Counted from the first letter of the stretch, positions 33,831-42,014 are shown. The stretch: DNA of 64,000 bases from WRGA01 sp031553395 (GCA_031553395.1 JAVBLR010000012.1:12579-76578), one strand, 5' to 3'. Notes: generated from the sequence alone by a model not told the origin. Numbers and translations are program-made.

Positions 33831-33858
33831 CAAATTTAACGGATTATCTGTTAAAAAA
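33831..33858 (-). promoter_or_regulatory. Probable rpoN promoter
   Basis: Minus-strand TAAATTTG (complement of 33831-33838) fits TAnnTTTG, 24 bases before the rpoN ATG. The -33 region is only T-rich. Confidence 0.5.
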
Positions 33859-33943
33859 TGAATTTTGTTTGTTAATCTTAAAGTACAGTTTCCCTGTATT
33901 TGCAAAATAATGTAGAACTTGCAATTTTGTTGCCTTTTGGGTT

Positions 33944-33973
33944 TTGGAAAATAATTTTAGATGATTACATTTG
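33944..33973 (+). promoter_or_regulatory. Promoter of the DUF5606 gene
   Basis: TACATTTG at 33966-33973 and TTG at 33944-33946, 19 bases apart: a good Bacteroidota promoter about 27 bases ahead of the start codon. Confidence 0.75.
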
Positions 33974-33999
33974 CGCTGGAAAATCATAAATAAAGTAAT

Positions 34000-34416
34000 A
34001 TGTTAAAACAAATTTTATCAATTTCAGGCAAACCCGGGTTGTACAAACTAATATCTCAAAGCAAAGCGGCATTAATTGTAGAGGCTTTATCTGATGGAAA
34101 AAAACTTCCAGTCCACTCAAGCGATAAAGTCGTTTCTTTGGGAGATATTTCCATGTTTACTCAAGAAGGAGAAAAACCTCTTTGGGAAGTATTAAATGCA
34201 TTAAAGGCGAAAGAAAATAATGGAAAATGTTCTGTTGATGCAAAAGCTAAACCCGACGAATTGAAAAAATTATTGGAAGAAATACTGCCTGATTTTGATA
34301 GGGAAAAGGTATATCCTTCAGATATCAAAAAGCTAATTTCATGGTATAATATACTAATTGGTGCAGAAATTACTGATTTTGAACCGAAAAAAGAAGAAGA
34401 AAAAAAGGAAGAATAA
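34000..34416 (+). CDS. DUF5606 domain protein
   Basis: 138 residues, a family found across Bacteroidota. The N-terminal MLKQILSISGKPGLYKLISQSK resembles the start of an SH3-like or signal-binding fold; the middle, DREKVYPSDIKKLISWYNIL, is the conserved segment; the C-terminus is a disordered Lys/Glu-rich tail (KKEEEKKEE). Function unknown. It has its own promoter and a perfect terminator, so it is a single-gene transcript. Confidence 0.85.
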   Translation: MLKQILSISGKPGLYKLISQSKAALIVEALSDGKKLPVHSSDKVVSLGDISMFTQEGEKPLWEVLNALKAKENNGKCSVDAKAKPDELKKLLEEILPDFDREKVYPSDIKKLISWYNILIGAEITDFEPKKEEEKKEE

Positions 34417-34440
34417 CCATTTAGGAATTCCTTATTAGAT

Positions 34441-34496
34441 AAAAAGCGAAACAAGTAAATTTGTAATGATTTACTTGTTTCGCTTTTTCTTTTTTT
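34441..34496 (+). terminator. Terminator of the DUF5606 gene
   Basis: Perfect 20-bp stem (34441-34460 with 34469-34488, core GCGAAACAAGTAAAT) and an 8-base loop, followed by CTTTTTTT. The A-run in front may let it act on the minus strand too. Confidence 0.93.
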
Positions 34497-34531
34497 GGAT
34501 CGATAATTGCCTGATTATTGGGCAAAAAAAA

Positions 34532-34550
34532 GGTTGTCATCCCGACAACC
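34532..34550. promoter_or_regulatory. Small perfect hairpin ahead of a 23-codon reading frame
   Basis: GGTTGTC / GACAACC with a 5-base loop, followed after 29 bases by the ATG at 34580 in the context TTAACCTTAAATCTAATACT. It looks like the 5' leader of a gene whose body is gone. On the minus strand the same hairpin is followed by eight T and would be a good terminator, but no minus-strand gene lies upstream. Confidence 0.5.
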
Positions 34551-34579
34551 AATCTTCTGTTAACCTTAAATCTAATACT

Positions 34580-34651
34580 ATGAAAAAATCACTGTACAAA
34601 AATAGTATGCTTTTAATTACGCAACAAATTTATATGGCTAAGAATTGTTAA
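34580..34651 (+). CDS. Possible 23-residue peptide or gene stub
   Basis: ATG at 34580 to TAA at 34649; starts MKKSLYKNSMLLITQQIY and has no full hydrophobic core. The leader-like hairpin and start context upstream suggest a real initiation region, and the MKK start recalls exported proteins. No homology recognised. It may be the remains of a deleted exported-protein gene. The following 285 bases up to clpB hold no other reading frame of note. Confidence 0.3.
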   Translation: MKKSLYKNSMLLITQQIYMAKNC

Positions 34652-34817
34652 AATAAACGCTTGATTAAGTTAAAATATTTAATTTATTATCTTATATGTT
34701 TCTATACTGGATAATAATAAGAGTATGTAAGGTAAAATAACGTAAAAGTTAATAATTACTTAACATTAATAATCAGTAATTTAAATAAATATCTTTTTAA
34801 TATAGTTGAACAAACCT

Positions 34818-34859
34818 GACAAATTGTCTGTTATATAAATTGGCAAAGATTTTGTCAAT
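34818..34859 (+). promoter_or_regulatory. Two palindromes upstream of clpB
   Basis: GACAAATTGTC (34818-34828, perfect) and ATTGGCAAAGATTTTGTCAA (34839-34858, near-perfect palindrome), 10 bases apart, 78 bases ahead of the clpB start. They share the half-site TTG(T/G)C. A candidate operator for heat-shock or redox control; no regulator is identified. Confidence 0.4.
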
Positions 34860-34936
34860 TTATTACTCGTTGTTAATTTCTTATTATTAATATAACACAA
34901 ACAACGAATAACCAAAAAAGAAAGGAGAGTTTATAT

Positions 34937-37528
34937 ATGAATCTAAACAATTTCACAATTAAATCCCAGGAGGCTGTTCAAAAGGCTATTAATCTTACTC
35001 AGAGCAATGGTCAACAAGCGATTGAACCAGCACATTTACTTAAAGGCGTAATGCTCGAAGGTGAGGATGTTGTTAATTTTTTATTTCAAAAATTAGGTGT
35101 AAACACACAAAATATAGTAGCTGTACTTGATAAGCAAATCAGCTCATTTCCAAAAGTTTCGGGAGCAGAACCTTATTTGAGCCGGGAATCAAATGCTGTC
35201 TTGCAAAAAGCAATTGATTATTCGTCTAAAATGGGCGATTCTTTCGTTTCGTTGGAGCATATTTTATTGGCATTGCTTACCGAGAAAAGTGATGTTTCGA
35301 CTTTGTTAAAAGATGCCGGAATTACTGAAAAAGAATTACAAGCTGCAATCGATGATTTACGCAAAGGAGCAAAAGTGAATTCAGCGTCGGCGGAAGAAAC
35401 TTACAATTCTCTTAATAAATATGCTATTAATCTGAATGAAAGGGCTCGTTCGGGAAAATTAGACCCTGTGATCGGGCGGGATGATGAAATTCGTCGTGTT
35501 TTGCAAATTCTGAGCCGGAGAACAAAAAATAACCCGATCTTGATTGGAGAACCCGGTGTTGGTAAAACTGCGATTGCAGAAGGATTAGCACATCGGATTG
35601 TTCGTGGTGATGTACCTGAAAATCTGAAATCCAAACAAATTTTTTCGTTGGATATGGGAGCCTTAATTGCCGGCGCTAAATATAAAGGTGAGTTTGAAGA
35701 ACGATTGAAATCGGTTGTGAATGAGGTTATTCAATCAGATGGAGAAATTGTACTTTTTATTGATGAAATTCATACATTGGTTGGCGCCGGAAAAAGCGAT
35801 GGAGCCATGGATGCAGCAAATATTCTGAAACCGGCATTGGCACGGGGAGAACTGCGTTCTATCGGTGCAACCACATTAGATGAATATCAAAAGTATTTTG
35901 AGAAAGACAAAGCATTGGAACGTCGTTTCCAAACGGTTATGGTGGATGAGCCGGATGAACTCAGTGCAATTTCCATTCTTCGCGGATTGAAGGAACGATA
36001 CGAAAATCACCATAAAGTACGGATTAAGGATGATGCAATTATTGCTGCCGTGCAATTGTCGCAACGATATATTACCGACCGTTTTTTGCCTGATAAGGCT
36101 ATTGACTTGATTGATGAGGCTGCGGCAAAATTACGTTTGGAGGTGGATTCTGTTCCTCAGGAATTGGATGATATCAGCCGCCGTATCAAACAGTTGGAGA
36201 TTGAACGGGAAGCTATCAAACGGGAAAATGACCATTCGAAGTTGGAATTATTAAACAAGCAAATTGCTGATTTAAAGGAGGAAGAGACTTCGTATCATGC
36301 AAAATGGCAGGCCGAAAAGGAGATTGTAAATAAAATCCAACAAAATAAAGTCGAACTCGAAAATTTACGTTTCGAAGCAGATAAAGCCGAACGGGAAGGA
36401 AATTATGGACTAGTTGCCGAAATTCGTTACGGAAAAATAAAAGCCAAAGAAGAAGAAAATCAAAAATACGAATCGGAACTGCAGGACTTGCAATCTTCCG
36501 GCAAGGCAATGATTAAGGAAGAAGTTGATTCGGAAGATATTGCCGATATTGTTTCCCGTTGGACAGGCATTCCTGTCAACAGAATGTTGCAAACCGAAAA
36601 AGAAAAATTATTAAATTTGGAGGACGAATTGCACAAACGGGTTGTAGGACAGGATGAAGCGATAGAGGCTGTTGCAAATGCTGTTCGCCGTAGCCGTAGC
36701 GGATTGCAGGACCCAAAACGCCCGATTGGGTCGTTTATCTTTTTGGGAACGACCGGCGTGGGGAAAACCGAATTGGCAAAGGCATTGGCAGAGGTCTTGT
36801 TCGATGACGAAAATATGATGACACGGATTGATATGAGCGAATATCAGGAAAAATTTAGTGTTACGCGTTTGATTGGTTCGCCTCCGGGATATGTCGGTTA
36901 TGAAGAAGGCGGACAATTAACCGAAGCGATTCGCCGAAAACCATATTCTGTTGTTTTATTCGATGAAATCGAGAAAGCACATCCCGATACTTTCAATGTA
37001 TTGTTGCAAGTGCTGGATGATGGCCGTTTAACGGATAATAAAGGTCGTGTGGTAAATTTCAAAAATACGATTATTATTATGACTTCTAATATGGGTTCGC
37101 CACTTATCCGGGAAAATTTCGAAAAAATCAATAAATCGAATAAGGAAGAAATCGTTGAAAAAACCAAAAGCCAAGTACTTGAATTGCTGAAACAAACTAT
37201 TCGTCCCGAATTCCTGAACCGTATTGATGAAATCATAATGTTCAGTCCATTGGATGAAAAGGAAATCAAGCAAATTGTGGAAATCCAATTGAATAGTATT
37301 AAGAAGATACTTGAAGGAAGTGGAATTATACTTAACTTTACCAACGATGCATTGAATTTTATTTCGGAAGAAGGTTATGATCCCGAATTTGGCGCTCGTC
37401 CGGTTAAACGTGTTATTCAAAAATATATTCTGAACGAATTATCCAAAGAAATTATCAGTGAGAAAATTGATAAATCGAAACCGATCGTTGTGGATTATTT
37501 TGGAGAAGGATTGGTTTTCAGGAATTAA
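34937..37528 (+). CDS. clpB: ATP-dependent disaggregase ClpB
   Basis: 863-residue Hsp100 chaperone that threads aggregated proteins with DnaK. N-domain about 1-145 (Clp-N repeats); AAA-1 with Walker A GEPGVGKTA near 201-209 and Walker B LFIDEIH; the coiled-coil middle domain about 395-525 (ELDDISRRIKQLEIEREAIK) marks it as ClpB rather than ClpA/C; AAA-2 with GTTGVGKTELAKALAE and VVLFDEIEKAHPD. Arg fingers are present in LERRFQ and RPEFLNRID. A good ribosome binding site, AAGGAGAG, lies 9 bases before the ATG. Confidence 0.96.
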   Translation: MNLNNFTIKSQEAVQKAINLTQSNGQQAIEPAHLLKGVMLEGEDVVNFLFQKLGVNTQNIVAVLDKQISSFPKVSGAEPYLSRESNAVLQKAIDYSSKMGDSFVSLEHILLALLTEKSDVSTLLKDAGITEKELQAAIDDLRKGAKVNSASAEETYNSLNKYAINLNERARSGKLDPVIGRDDEIRRVLQILSRRTKNNPILIGEPGVGKTAIAEGLAHRIVRGDVPENLKSKQIFSLDMGALIAGAKYKGEFEERLKSVVNEVIQSDGEIVLFIDEIHTLVGAGKSDGAMDAANILKPALARGELRSIGATTLDEYQKYFEKDKALERRFQTVMVDEPDELSAISILRGLKERYENHHKVRIKDDAIIAAVQLSQRYITDRFLPDKAIDLIDEAAAKLRLEVDSVPQELDDISRRIKQLEIEREAIKRENDHSKLELLNKQIADLKEEETSYHAKWQAEKEIVNKIQQNKVELENLRFEADKAEREGNYGLVAEIRYGKIKAKEEENQKYESELQDLQSSGKAMIKEEVDSEDIADIVSRWTGIPVNRMLQTEKEKLLNLEDELHKRVVGQDEAIEAVANAVRRSRSGLQDPKRPIGSFIFLGTTGVGKTELAKALAEVLFDDENMMTRIDMSEYQEKFSVTRLIGSPPGYVGYEEGGQLTEAIRRKPYSVVLFDEIEKAHPDTFNVLLQVLDDGRLTDNKGRVVNFKNTIIIMTSNMGSPLIRENFEKINKSNKEEIVEKTKSQVLELLKQTIRPEFLNRIDEIIMFSPLDEKEIKQIVEIQLNSIKKILEGSGIILNFTNDALNFISEEGYDPEFGARPVKRVIQKYILNELSKEIISEKIDKSKPIVVDYFGEGLVFRN

Positions 37529-37554
37529 TCGAACAAGATTTAGATCATATTTCT

Positions 37555-37632
37555 GAACGCTAAGTTGCAAAGGCACAAAGTCGCAAAGACAATATAATTT
37601 TAGCGCCTTAGCGGTATTGTGTTTTTGTGTTC
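37555..37632. repeat. Intergenic repeat of GCAAAG/GCCTTAGCGG words
   Basis: Left half 37555-37590 (AACGCTAAGTTGCAAAGGCA and on), right half 37599-37632 (TTAGCGCCTTAGCGGTATTG and on). The words complement only in part (CGCTAA / TTAGCG, CACAA / TTGTG). It lies between clpB and a lipoprotein gene. Confidence 0.75.
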
Positions 37633-37654
37633 AAAAAAATACTTAAATAAGATT

Positions 37655-38089
37655 ATGAATAAAATAAAGTTGTTTTTTTCTGTTAGTTGTATTCTTTCAA
37701 TCTTGTTGATTGTTGGATGTAAATCGCAAACTATTGCAAATAATAATATGAATTTGGATGGTACCACATGGAATGTTATTGCAATCAACGATAGTATTCT
37801 GCCCGAAACTCTAAAAATCCCTTTTATTTCTTTTGATTTGAAAAACAATCGAATATCCGGAAATACAGGTTGCAACGGGATGAATGCTGCTGTTGAGATA
37901 CAACCGAATTCAAATAAAATTGCCTTATCTGAAGCCATTTCTACACGAATGGCCTGCATCAATATGAATGTAGAAAGGGATTTTTTGGAAAACTTGCAAA
38001 AAGCAACTTATTTTAGCATAAATAATGATATACTTGTTTTATCAGATGATACTCATCCAAAATTAATTACATTCAAATTGAGAAAGTAA
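37655..38089 (+). CDS. META-domain (HslJ-like) lipoprotein
   Basis: 144 residues. Signal peptide with lipobox LLIVGC (Cys about 20), so it is lipid-anchored. The META domain reads LDGTTWNVIAINDS, ISFDLKNNRISGNTGCNGMNAAVEI and ISTRMACINMNVERDFLENL, the conserved N-G-C-N core. HslJ relatives are linked to heat-shock and novobiocin tolerance; a biochemical function is not established. The Met at 37655 is chosen over an in-frame one at 37619, because only this start gives a clean lipoprotein signal and the upstream part is repeat-derived. Confidence 0.88.
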   Translation: MNKIKLFFSVSCILSILLIVGCKSQTIANNNMNLDGTTWNVIAINDSILPETLKIPFISFDLKNNRISGNTGCNGMNAAVEIQPNSNKIALSEAISTRMACINMNVERDFLENLQKATYFSINNDILVLSDDTHPKLITFKLRK

Positions 38090-38102
38090 TATTTTACAAG
38101 AA

Positions 38103-38145
38103 AAAATGGATAATGCCCTAATATTGGGTGCTATCCATTTTCTTA
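38103..38145. terminator. Terminator shared by the META lipoprotein and the convergent minus-strand block
   Basis: AAATGGATA..TGCCC pairs with GGGTG..TATCCATTT, with A-rich and T-rich flanks on either side. It lies between the stop at 38089 (plus) and the stop at 38170 (minus), suited to both directions. Confidence 0.65.
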
Positions 38146-38169
38146 TGCAAATAAATTCAATGAACTTTT

Positions 38170-38634
38170 CTATGGCTCTTGAATCCATACTGTTTGATTC
38201 TCACCTCCATTCCATACTAAAATAGATTTCATTTTTGATGATCGAGGATATTTATTCTTTGATAATTTGCTAAAATCTGCAACAGCAAAAGAGACTACCG
38301 CATAATTCACAAGCCTTTTATCTTTTGTAAATACAAGAACACAATGAGAATCAAAACTTGACAAACTCTCTACTATTTGCCTACACTCATCAGACATTAT
38401 TACTCCTTCCTCTTTAAGCATCCTTGGATCATATGGTTTCTGTATATACATCAAATCCCAATTATCCTTTTCATTAAGTGATACTAAATCAAACAGTTCA
38501 TTTGAACGTAGTTCCTTTAACTTATTATCAATAACTATTTCCTTAAAAGGATAATTTAGATATAATAAAAACGCACTTATTCCTAAAATCAATAAAGTCA
38601 AAAAAAGTAATATCATTTTCGTTTTTGCAATCAT
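38170..38634 (-). CDS. Uncharacterised membrane-anchored protein
   Basis: 154 residues: one N-terminal membrane helix (about 7-28, MILLFLTLLILGISAFLLYL) and then a soluble domain outside, with VSLNEKDNWDLMYIQKPYDPRMLKEEG and SSFDSHCVLVFTKDKRLVNYAVVSFAVADF. I do not recognise the family. It is the last gene of a block of nine minus-strand genes encoding secreted or membrane proteins; the gap to its upstream neighbour is 19 bases, so it is probably co-transcribed with it. Confidence 0.6.
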   Translation of the reverse strand: MIAKTKMILLFLTLLILGISAFLLYLNYPFKEIVIDNKLKELRSNELFDLVSLNEKDNWDLMYIQKPYDPRMLKEEGVIMSDECRQIVESLSSFDSHCVLVFTKDKRLVNYAVVSFAVADFSKLSKNKYPRSSKMKSILVWNGGENQTVWIQEP

Positions 38635-38653
38635 GGTTTTATTTTAATTGTAT

Positions 38654-39331
38654 CTATTCCCAAGTTTCTCCCGACGGATGAAACCATTCTGACTTTCCTA
38701 TCAATACGCCATTTTTGTAGTGTTGCTTGCAAAAAAGGACTCCGTTTGGATACCAAATTTTCCGTTCTCCGTGAAGTAGTCCGTTTACATACGTTTCTTC
38801 AATTTCTTTTTGTTCGTTTGAATAAAACTCCTCACGTTTCTCGTTTACATACTGAGGTATCGGATGCTGGTATAATTCTCTCAATCGGTGCAATTCAAAA
38901 AGTCCGGTATTACCTCTCCAATTTCTTAATCCATCTGATTTTTTATATCTTTTGTTTCTGTCACATCCAATAATGGAGATTTTACCATCAATGGTTTTGC
39001 CAAACAAAATCCATTCCTCATCTTTTGATATGCCAATATCAACATTTGACCATATATCATTTGAGGATATCGAATAATCTAAAATTTGATTTATACTGTC
39101 CCCTTTAAACAATTCTATGATTTCTATGATGTGTGATTTGTATTCTTCTTCCAATGAATATATGCATTCTGGTGTATCTACTATTTTTACATGCGCAATA
39201 AAGTCATAATCTTCCAATTGTGAAAAACTATCAATCTCAAGTTTACTTGAATTCCAACAGGATGCTTTCGTTTCCGGGATAAGAAAAAGTATCCCTGCAA
39301 TTATTAAAATTATTGTAAAAAATCGATTCAT
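38654..39331 (-). CDS. Secreted protein with C-terminal MORN-like repeats
   Basis: 225 residues. Signal peptide to about residue 23 (IILIIAGILFLIPETKAS), then a Cys at 25. The N-terminal half, DYDFIAHVKIVDT..IIEIIELFKGD..DEEWILFGK, has the layout of NTR/TIMP-like OB-fold domains (an inference from pattern). The C-terminal part contains MORN-type units: YVNGLLHGERKIWYPNGVLFCKQHYKNGVLIGKSEWFHPSGE. Similar repeats occur in YwqK-like proteins associated with toxin loci and in surface proteins. Function unknown. Confidence 0.65.
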   Translation of the reverse strand: MNRFFTIILIIAGILFLIPETKASCWNSSKLEIDSFSQLEDYDFIAHVKIVDTPECIYSLEEEYKSHIIEIIELFKGDSINQILDYSISSNDIWSNVDIGISKDEEWILFGKTIDGKISIIGCDRNKRYKKSDGLRNWRGNTGLFELHRLRELYQHPIPQYVNEKREEFYSNEQKEIEETYVNGLLHGERKIWYPNGVLFCKQHYKNGVLIGKSEWFHPSGETWE

Positions 39332-39676
39332 CTGTCAATCGTCTTCGTTTTATGTGTTATTGAATATTGGATTACTCCGGCTTGCAAAAACAAATGCTTA
39401 CAATATCTTCAATATTTATCTTTTCTTTACCGGCCGGAGGCCTGCTTTTAATCCGACAAAGCGAAGACGCTTTGCCCGAACGCGCATTTTTAGTTTTTAC
39501 ACGCTATGCTCAACAGGGGTTTGCAATTATCACCTTCCTTATCGCGTTAAAAAGAACATCAATTTTAATGTATGTTTCATACCCTTTAGATTATTCATAA
39601 TGAAATACTTGCCAAAAATAATCTTGTTTCGGCAAGTATTTGGTTGTTACTACCACTCCATCTAAGCATTTTTTTA
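39332..39676. other. 345-base gap with a GC-rich segment and the left end of a tandem duplication
   Basis: 39420-39520 is much richer in G+C than its surroundings (GGCCGGAGGCC, AAAGCGAAGACGCTTT, CGAACGCGC) and contains small hairpins. Short open frames cross it, but none shows a protein family, signal peptide or start site. 39519-39676 repeats, with few changes, the sequence at 40261-40416, including a hairpin. Confidence 0.6.
39603..39641 (-). terminator. Terminator of the first paralogue
   Basis: AAATACTTGCC (39603-39613) pairs with GGCAAGTATTT (39631-39641). It lies downstream of the gene at 39677-40237 on the minus strand, followed by a mixed T/A tail. It is part of the duplicated unit. 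Confidence 0.65.
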
Positions 39677-40237
39677 TTAATATTTCCAATCGATATGGAA
39701 AACGCCATCTTCAAACCTTATATTCTGCGGCTTTGTTGAATTGCGGAGTTTTGCTTGTTTTTGAGCAAATTCACTATCTGGAGGATAACAAACTTCGACT
39801 TTTGCTATATGCATATCTTTAAAATAGTTCAAAATATTGTCATAATTATTGGAGAACAATAACTTTTCAGCTTCTAGGGAATATTTGACTCTTTCTTCCC
39901 AATAAATTTTGATGGCATATGGTTTATTTAATGTTTTATCCTTATTGCATAAGTTGTCAACTACTGACCATTCATAAAAGCATACACGTAATCCTCCTGT
40001 GCTTGATTTTCTATCAGCTATATGTGGAATAATGCATTTAGGGGATATTTGTAAATCTTGAATAATAATTCCCATATTTTTACCTTTGTATTGGTCAGCC
40101 CTGTCTATAAAATTATAATTAATAAATGCCGTTGTGTCATTTTGAAATTCAGCCAATTTTTTATAGGGCAGTTCATTTTGAGCATTGAGCTGTATATAAA
40201 ACATGCTCAGCAAAATAGCAATGATAATCTTTTTCAT
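39677..40237 (-). CDS. Secreted protein, tandem paralogue A
   Basis: 186 residues with an N-terminal signal peptide (MKKIIIAILLSMFYIQLNAQ, cleavage near 20). No domain recognised. Closely related to the next gene (40417-40974): the signal peptide and first 50 residues and the last 56 residues are almost the same (4 differences in the last 56, ending RFEDGVFHIDWKY), while the middle 70-150 has diverged strongly. A secreted or periplasmic role is likely; a target-binding or immunity function is possible but unproven. Confidence 0.65.
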   Translation of the reverse strand: MKKIIIAILLSMFYIQLNAQNELPYKKLAEFQNDTTAFINYNFIDRADQYKGKNMGIIIQDLQISPKCIIPHIADRKSSTGGLRVCFYEWSVVDNLCNKDKTLNKPYAIKIYWEERVKYSLEAEKLLFSNNYDNILNYFKDMHIAKVEVCYPPDSEFAQKQAKLRNSTKPQNIRFEDGVFHIDWKY

Positions 40238-40342
40238 ATCTTATTCACAAATATTTAGATAGGTTTGTAATTATCACCTTCCTTATTAGGTTAAAAAATA
40301 TCATTTTAATGTAGTTTCATACTCTCTAGATTATTCATAATA

Positions 40343-40381
40343 AAATACTTGCCGAAAATAATCTTGTTTCGGCAAGTATTT
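40343..40381 (-). terminator. Terminator of the second paralogue
   Basis: AAATACTTGCCGAAA pairs perfectly with TTTCGGCAAGTATTT (15 bp); on the minus strand it is followed by TATTATG. Better preserved than its duplicate at 39603. Confidence 0.75.
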
Positions 40382-40416
40382 GGTTGTTACTACTACTCCA
40401 TCTAAGCATTTTTTTA

Positions 40417-40974
40417 TTAATATTTCCAATCGATATGGAAAACGCCATCTTCAAACCTTATATTCTGCGGCTTTGTTGAGCTGCGGAGTTTGGCTTGGTT
40501 TTGAGCAAATTCACTATCCGGAGGATAACAAACTTCGACTTTTTTTATACGCATATCTTTAAAATAATTCAATATATTGTCATAATTATTGGAGTAAATT
40601 GTTTTTCCTACTTCAGGAGTATATTTGACTTTTTCTTCTAAAAAAGTTTTAACAGCATATGGCTTATTTAATGTCTTATTGTTTGTAAATAAATCATCAA
40701 TTATTGGCCACTCAAAGAAACATAAATATAGACCTTTGATATTTGAGCTTCTATCTGTGTCGGAAAATATGTATTTAACCTGTAATTGCATATTCTCTAT
40801 AACATCATGCATTGTCTCTCCTTTATATTGATTTGCCCTGTCTATAAAATTATAATTAATAAATGCTGTCGTGTCATTTTTAAATTCAGACAATTTTTTA
40901 TAGGGCAGTTCATTTTGAGCATTAAGCTGTATATAATACATGCTCAGCAAAATAGCAATGATAATCTTTTTCAT
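40417..40974 (-). CDS. Secreted protein, tandem paralogue B
   Basis: 185 residues from the Met at 40974, chosen because it gives the same signal peptide as paralogue A (MKKIIIAILLSMYYIQLNAQ); an in-frame Met at 41007 would add 11 residues in front of it. The middle differs from paralogue A (for example MHDVIENMQLQVKYIF against MGIIIQDLQISPKCII) but the fold is clearly the same: FFEWPIIDDL, TLNKPYAVK and NYDNILNYFKDM match. No family recognised. First gene of the pair in transcription order. Confidence 0.65.
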   Translation of the reverse strand: MKKIIIAILLSMYYIQLNAQNELPYKKLSEFKNDTTAFINYNFIDRANQYKGETMHDVIENMQLQVKYIFSDTDRSSNIKGLYLCFFEWPIIDDLFTNNKTLNKPYAVKTFLEEKVKYTPEVGKTIYSNNYDNILNYFKDMRIKKVEVCYPPDSEFAQNQAKLRSSTKPQNIRFEDGVFHIDWKY

Positions 40975-41170
40975 ATTCTCGTATTTAATCGGAAGTGAGA
41001 AATACACCTCTAGCTTATAAATATCCTATTTCTCTTAAACCTAATTCCCAATAAGATTATTATATGTTTTCTTTTTATCCTTTCTAAAGGATATGTCTTA
41101 GGGAAACAGAGTGTAAAAGTCAATCCGCGAGTTTTAAACAGACCCTATTTATCAAAAGTGAATATAATAA

Positions 41171-41203
41171 GAAATGTACCAACATTTTTTGTTGATACAT
41201 TTC
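41171..41203 (-). terminator. Hairpin after the 113-residue membrane protein gene
   Basis: GAAATGTACCAAC pairs with GTTGATACATTTC around a 7-base A/T loop, 13 bases beyond the stop at 41216 on the minus strand. The trailing sequence is TTATTATATT. Confidence 0.65.
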
Positions 41204-41215
41204 TCTACTTTATAT

Positions 41216-41557
41216 TTACTGAAGGAATGCCTTAAGAATAAAATAAAAAGCATTGGTAGAAAAATAAAGAAGGGATAAGAAGCATAAAATAACAATTGAT
41301 AAAACTACTCTTATAAGCCACTCTTTTTTAGGATAGATATAGACCAAAATACTTTTTATGATGAATATAACAACAAAAAATATAATAAGAAAGAATTGAA
41401 AAGCGAATGATTCTCTACAAAATTCATACTTTTCCAATATACCAATTATTAAGTACCCTGTCAATACACAAATAAAGATACTGAGTATTACATTCAATCC
41501 TTTTTTAACGTACAATATCAAGCATTGGGCATCCATTATGATCAAAATATTCTTCAA
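41216..41557 (-). CDS. Small membrane protein of unknown function
   Basis: 113 residues, three hydrophobic helices (about 22-41, 53-74, 83-102) with a short basic link (YPKKEWLIR). No recognised family. It follows the next membrane-protein gene by 10 bases on the minus strand and ends at a hairpin, so the two may form a unit. Small multi-helix proteins next to secreted effectors are sometimes immunity proteins; here that is only a possibility raised by context. Confidence 0.5.
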   Translation of the reverse strand: MKNILIIMDAQCLILYVKKGLNVILSIFICVLTGYLIIGILEKYEFCRESFAFQFFLIIFFVVIFIIKSILVYIYPKKEWLIRVVLSIVILCFLSLLYFSTNAFYFILKAFLQ

Positions 41558-41567
41558 TTACTACGAT

Positions 41568-42014
41568 TTATAGGAATAAACTCATACACAATAATATTAA
41601 ACTAATTATGAGTCCATTTGGCTTTTTATTCCGACTCATTGAATATAATAAGTTGCCAATAAATGTTCCTGTAATGATTATTACAATTAAAGAAGTTGAA
41701 ATATTGGCAGATTCTCTTATTTTTACAGTATAGCTTCTTATCCATTCGAAGAAATATATAATTTCCGGAACAAATAAAGTTAAGAACAAAATAACTGCAA
41801 TAAATAATAACATACACAGGTCTTGAGTAAAAGATATTTCTCTTTTATTCAAGATACTATATATTGATACAAATAACCCTTTAATCGAAAGTAGAAAAAG
41901 CATCAAAAACATGTGCGCTTTTGGAAGAATAAATATAGAAACGGGTAGCAATATGTAGATAATCAATATTGCTATTATCTTTTTCATTAGCATTGAATTT
42001 TGATGAAGATACAT
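41568..42014 (-). CDS. Membrane protein of unknown function
   Basis: 148 residues as given, with four hydrophobic helices (about 11-29, 31-50, 66-90, 104-125) and a short C-terminal helix. Alternative starts at 41993 or 41987 (MKKIIAILIIYILLP) would remove 7-9 residues and place the first helix at the N-terminus, which I find more natural. The context has no clear ribosome binding site to decide. It lies between the Cys/Trp/Asp-rich protein gene and another small membrane-protein gene. Function unknown. Confidence 0.5.
   Translation of the reverse strand: MYLHQNSMLMKKIIAILIIYILLPVSIFILPKAHMFLMLFLLSIKGLFVSIYSILNKREISFTQDLCMLLFIAVILFLTLFVPEIIYFFEWIRSYTVKIRESANISTSLIVIIITGTFIGNLLYSMSRNKKPNGLIISLILLCMSLFL

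Larger units (their letters stand above)
39519..40997. repeat. Direct tandem duplication of about 740 bp, each unit with one secreted-protein gene
   Basis: Unit 1 about 39519-40258, unit 2 about 40261-40997. Both begin GGTTTG(C/T)AATTATCACC, hold the same hairpin, the CTCCATCTAAGCA tract, the gene and its signal peptide. Flanks and gene ends are well conserved; gene middles are not. Confidence 0.85.

Noticed and set aside
34161..34454. Minus-strand frame of 97 codons rich in Ser and Phe
   Set aside because: Antisense of Lys/Glu-rich DUF5606 codons and the terminator; composition is an artefact.
39354..39665. Two overlapping plus-strand frames (103 and 77 codons)
   Set aside because: They cover the GC-rich fragment and the duplicated terminator, show no start site or family, and are antisense to the 3' end of the duplicated unit.
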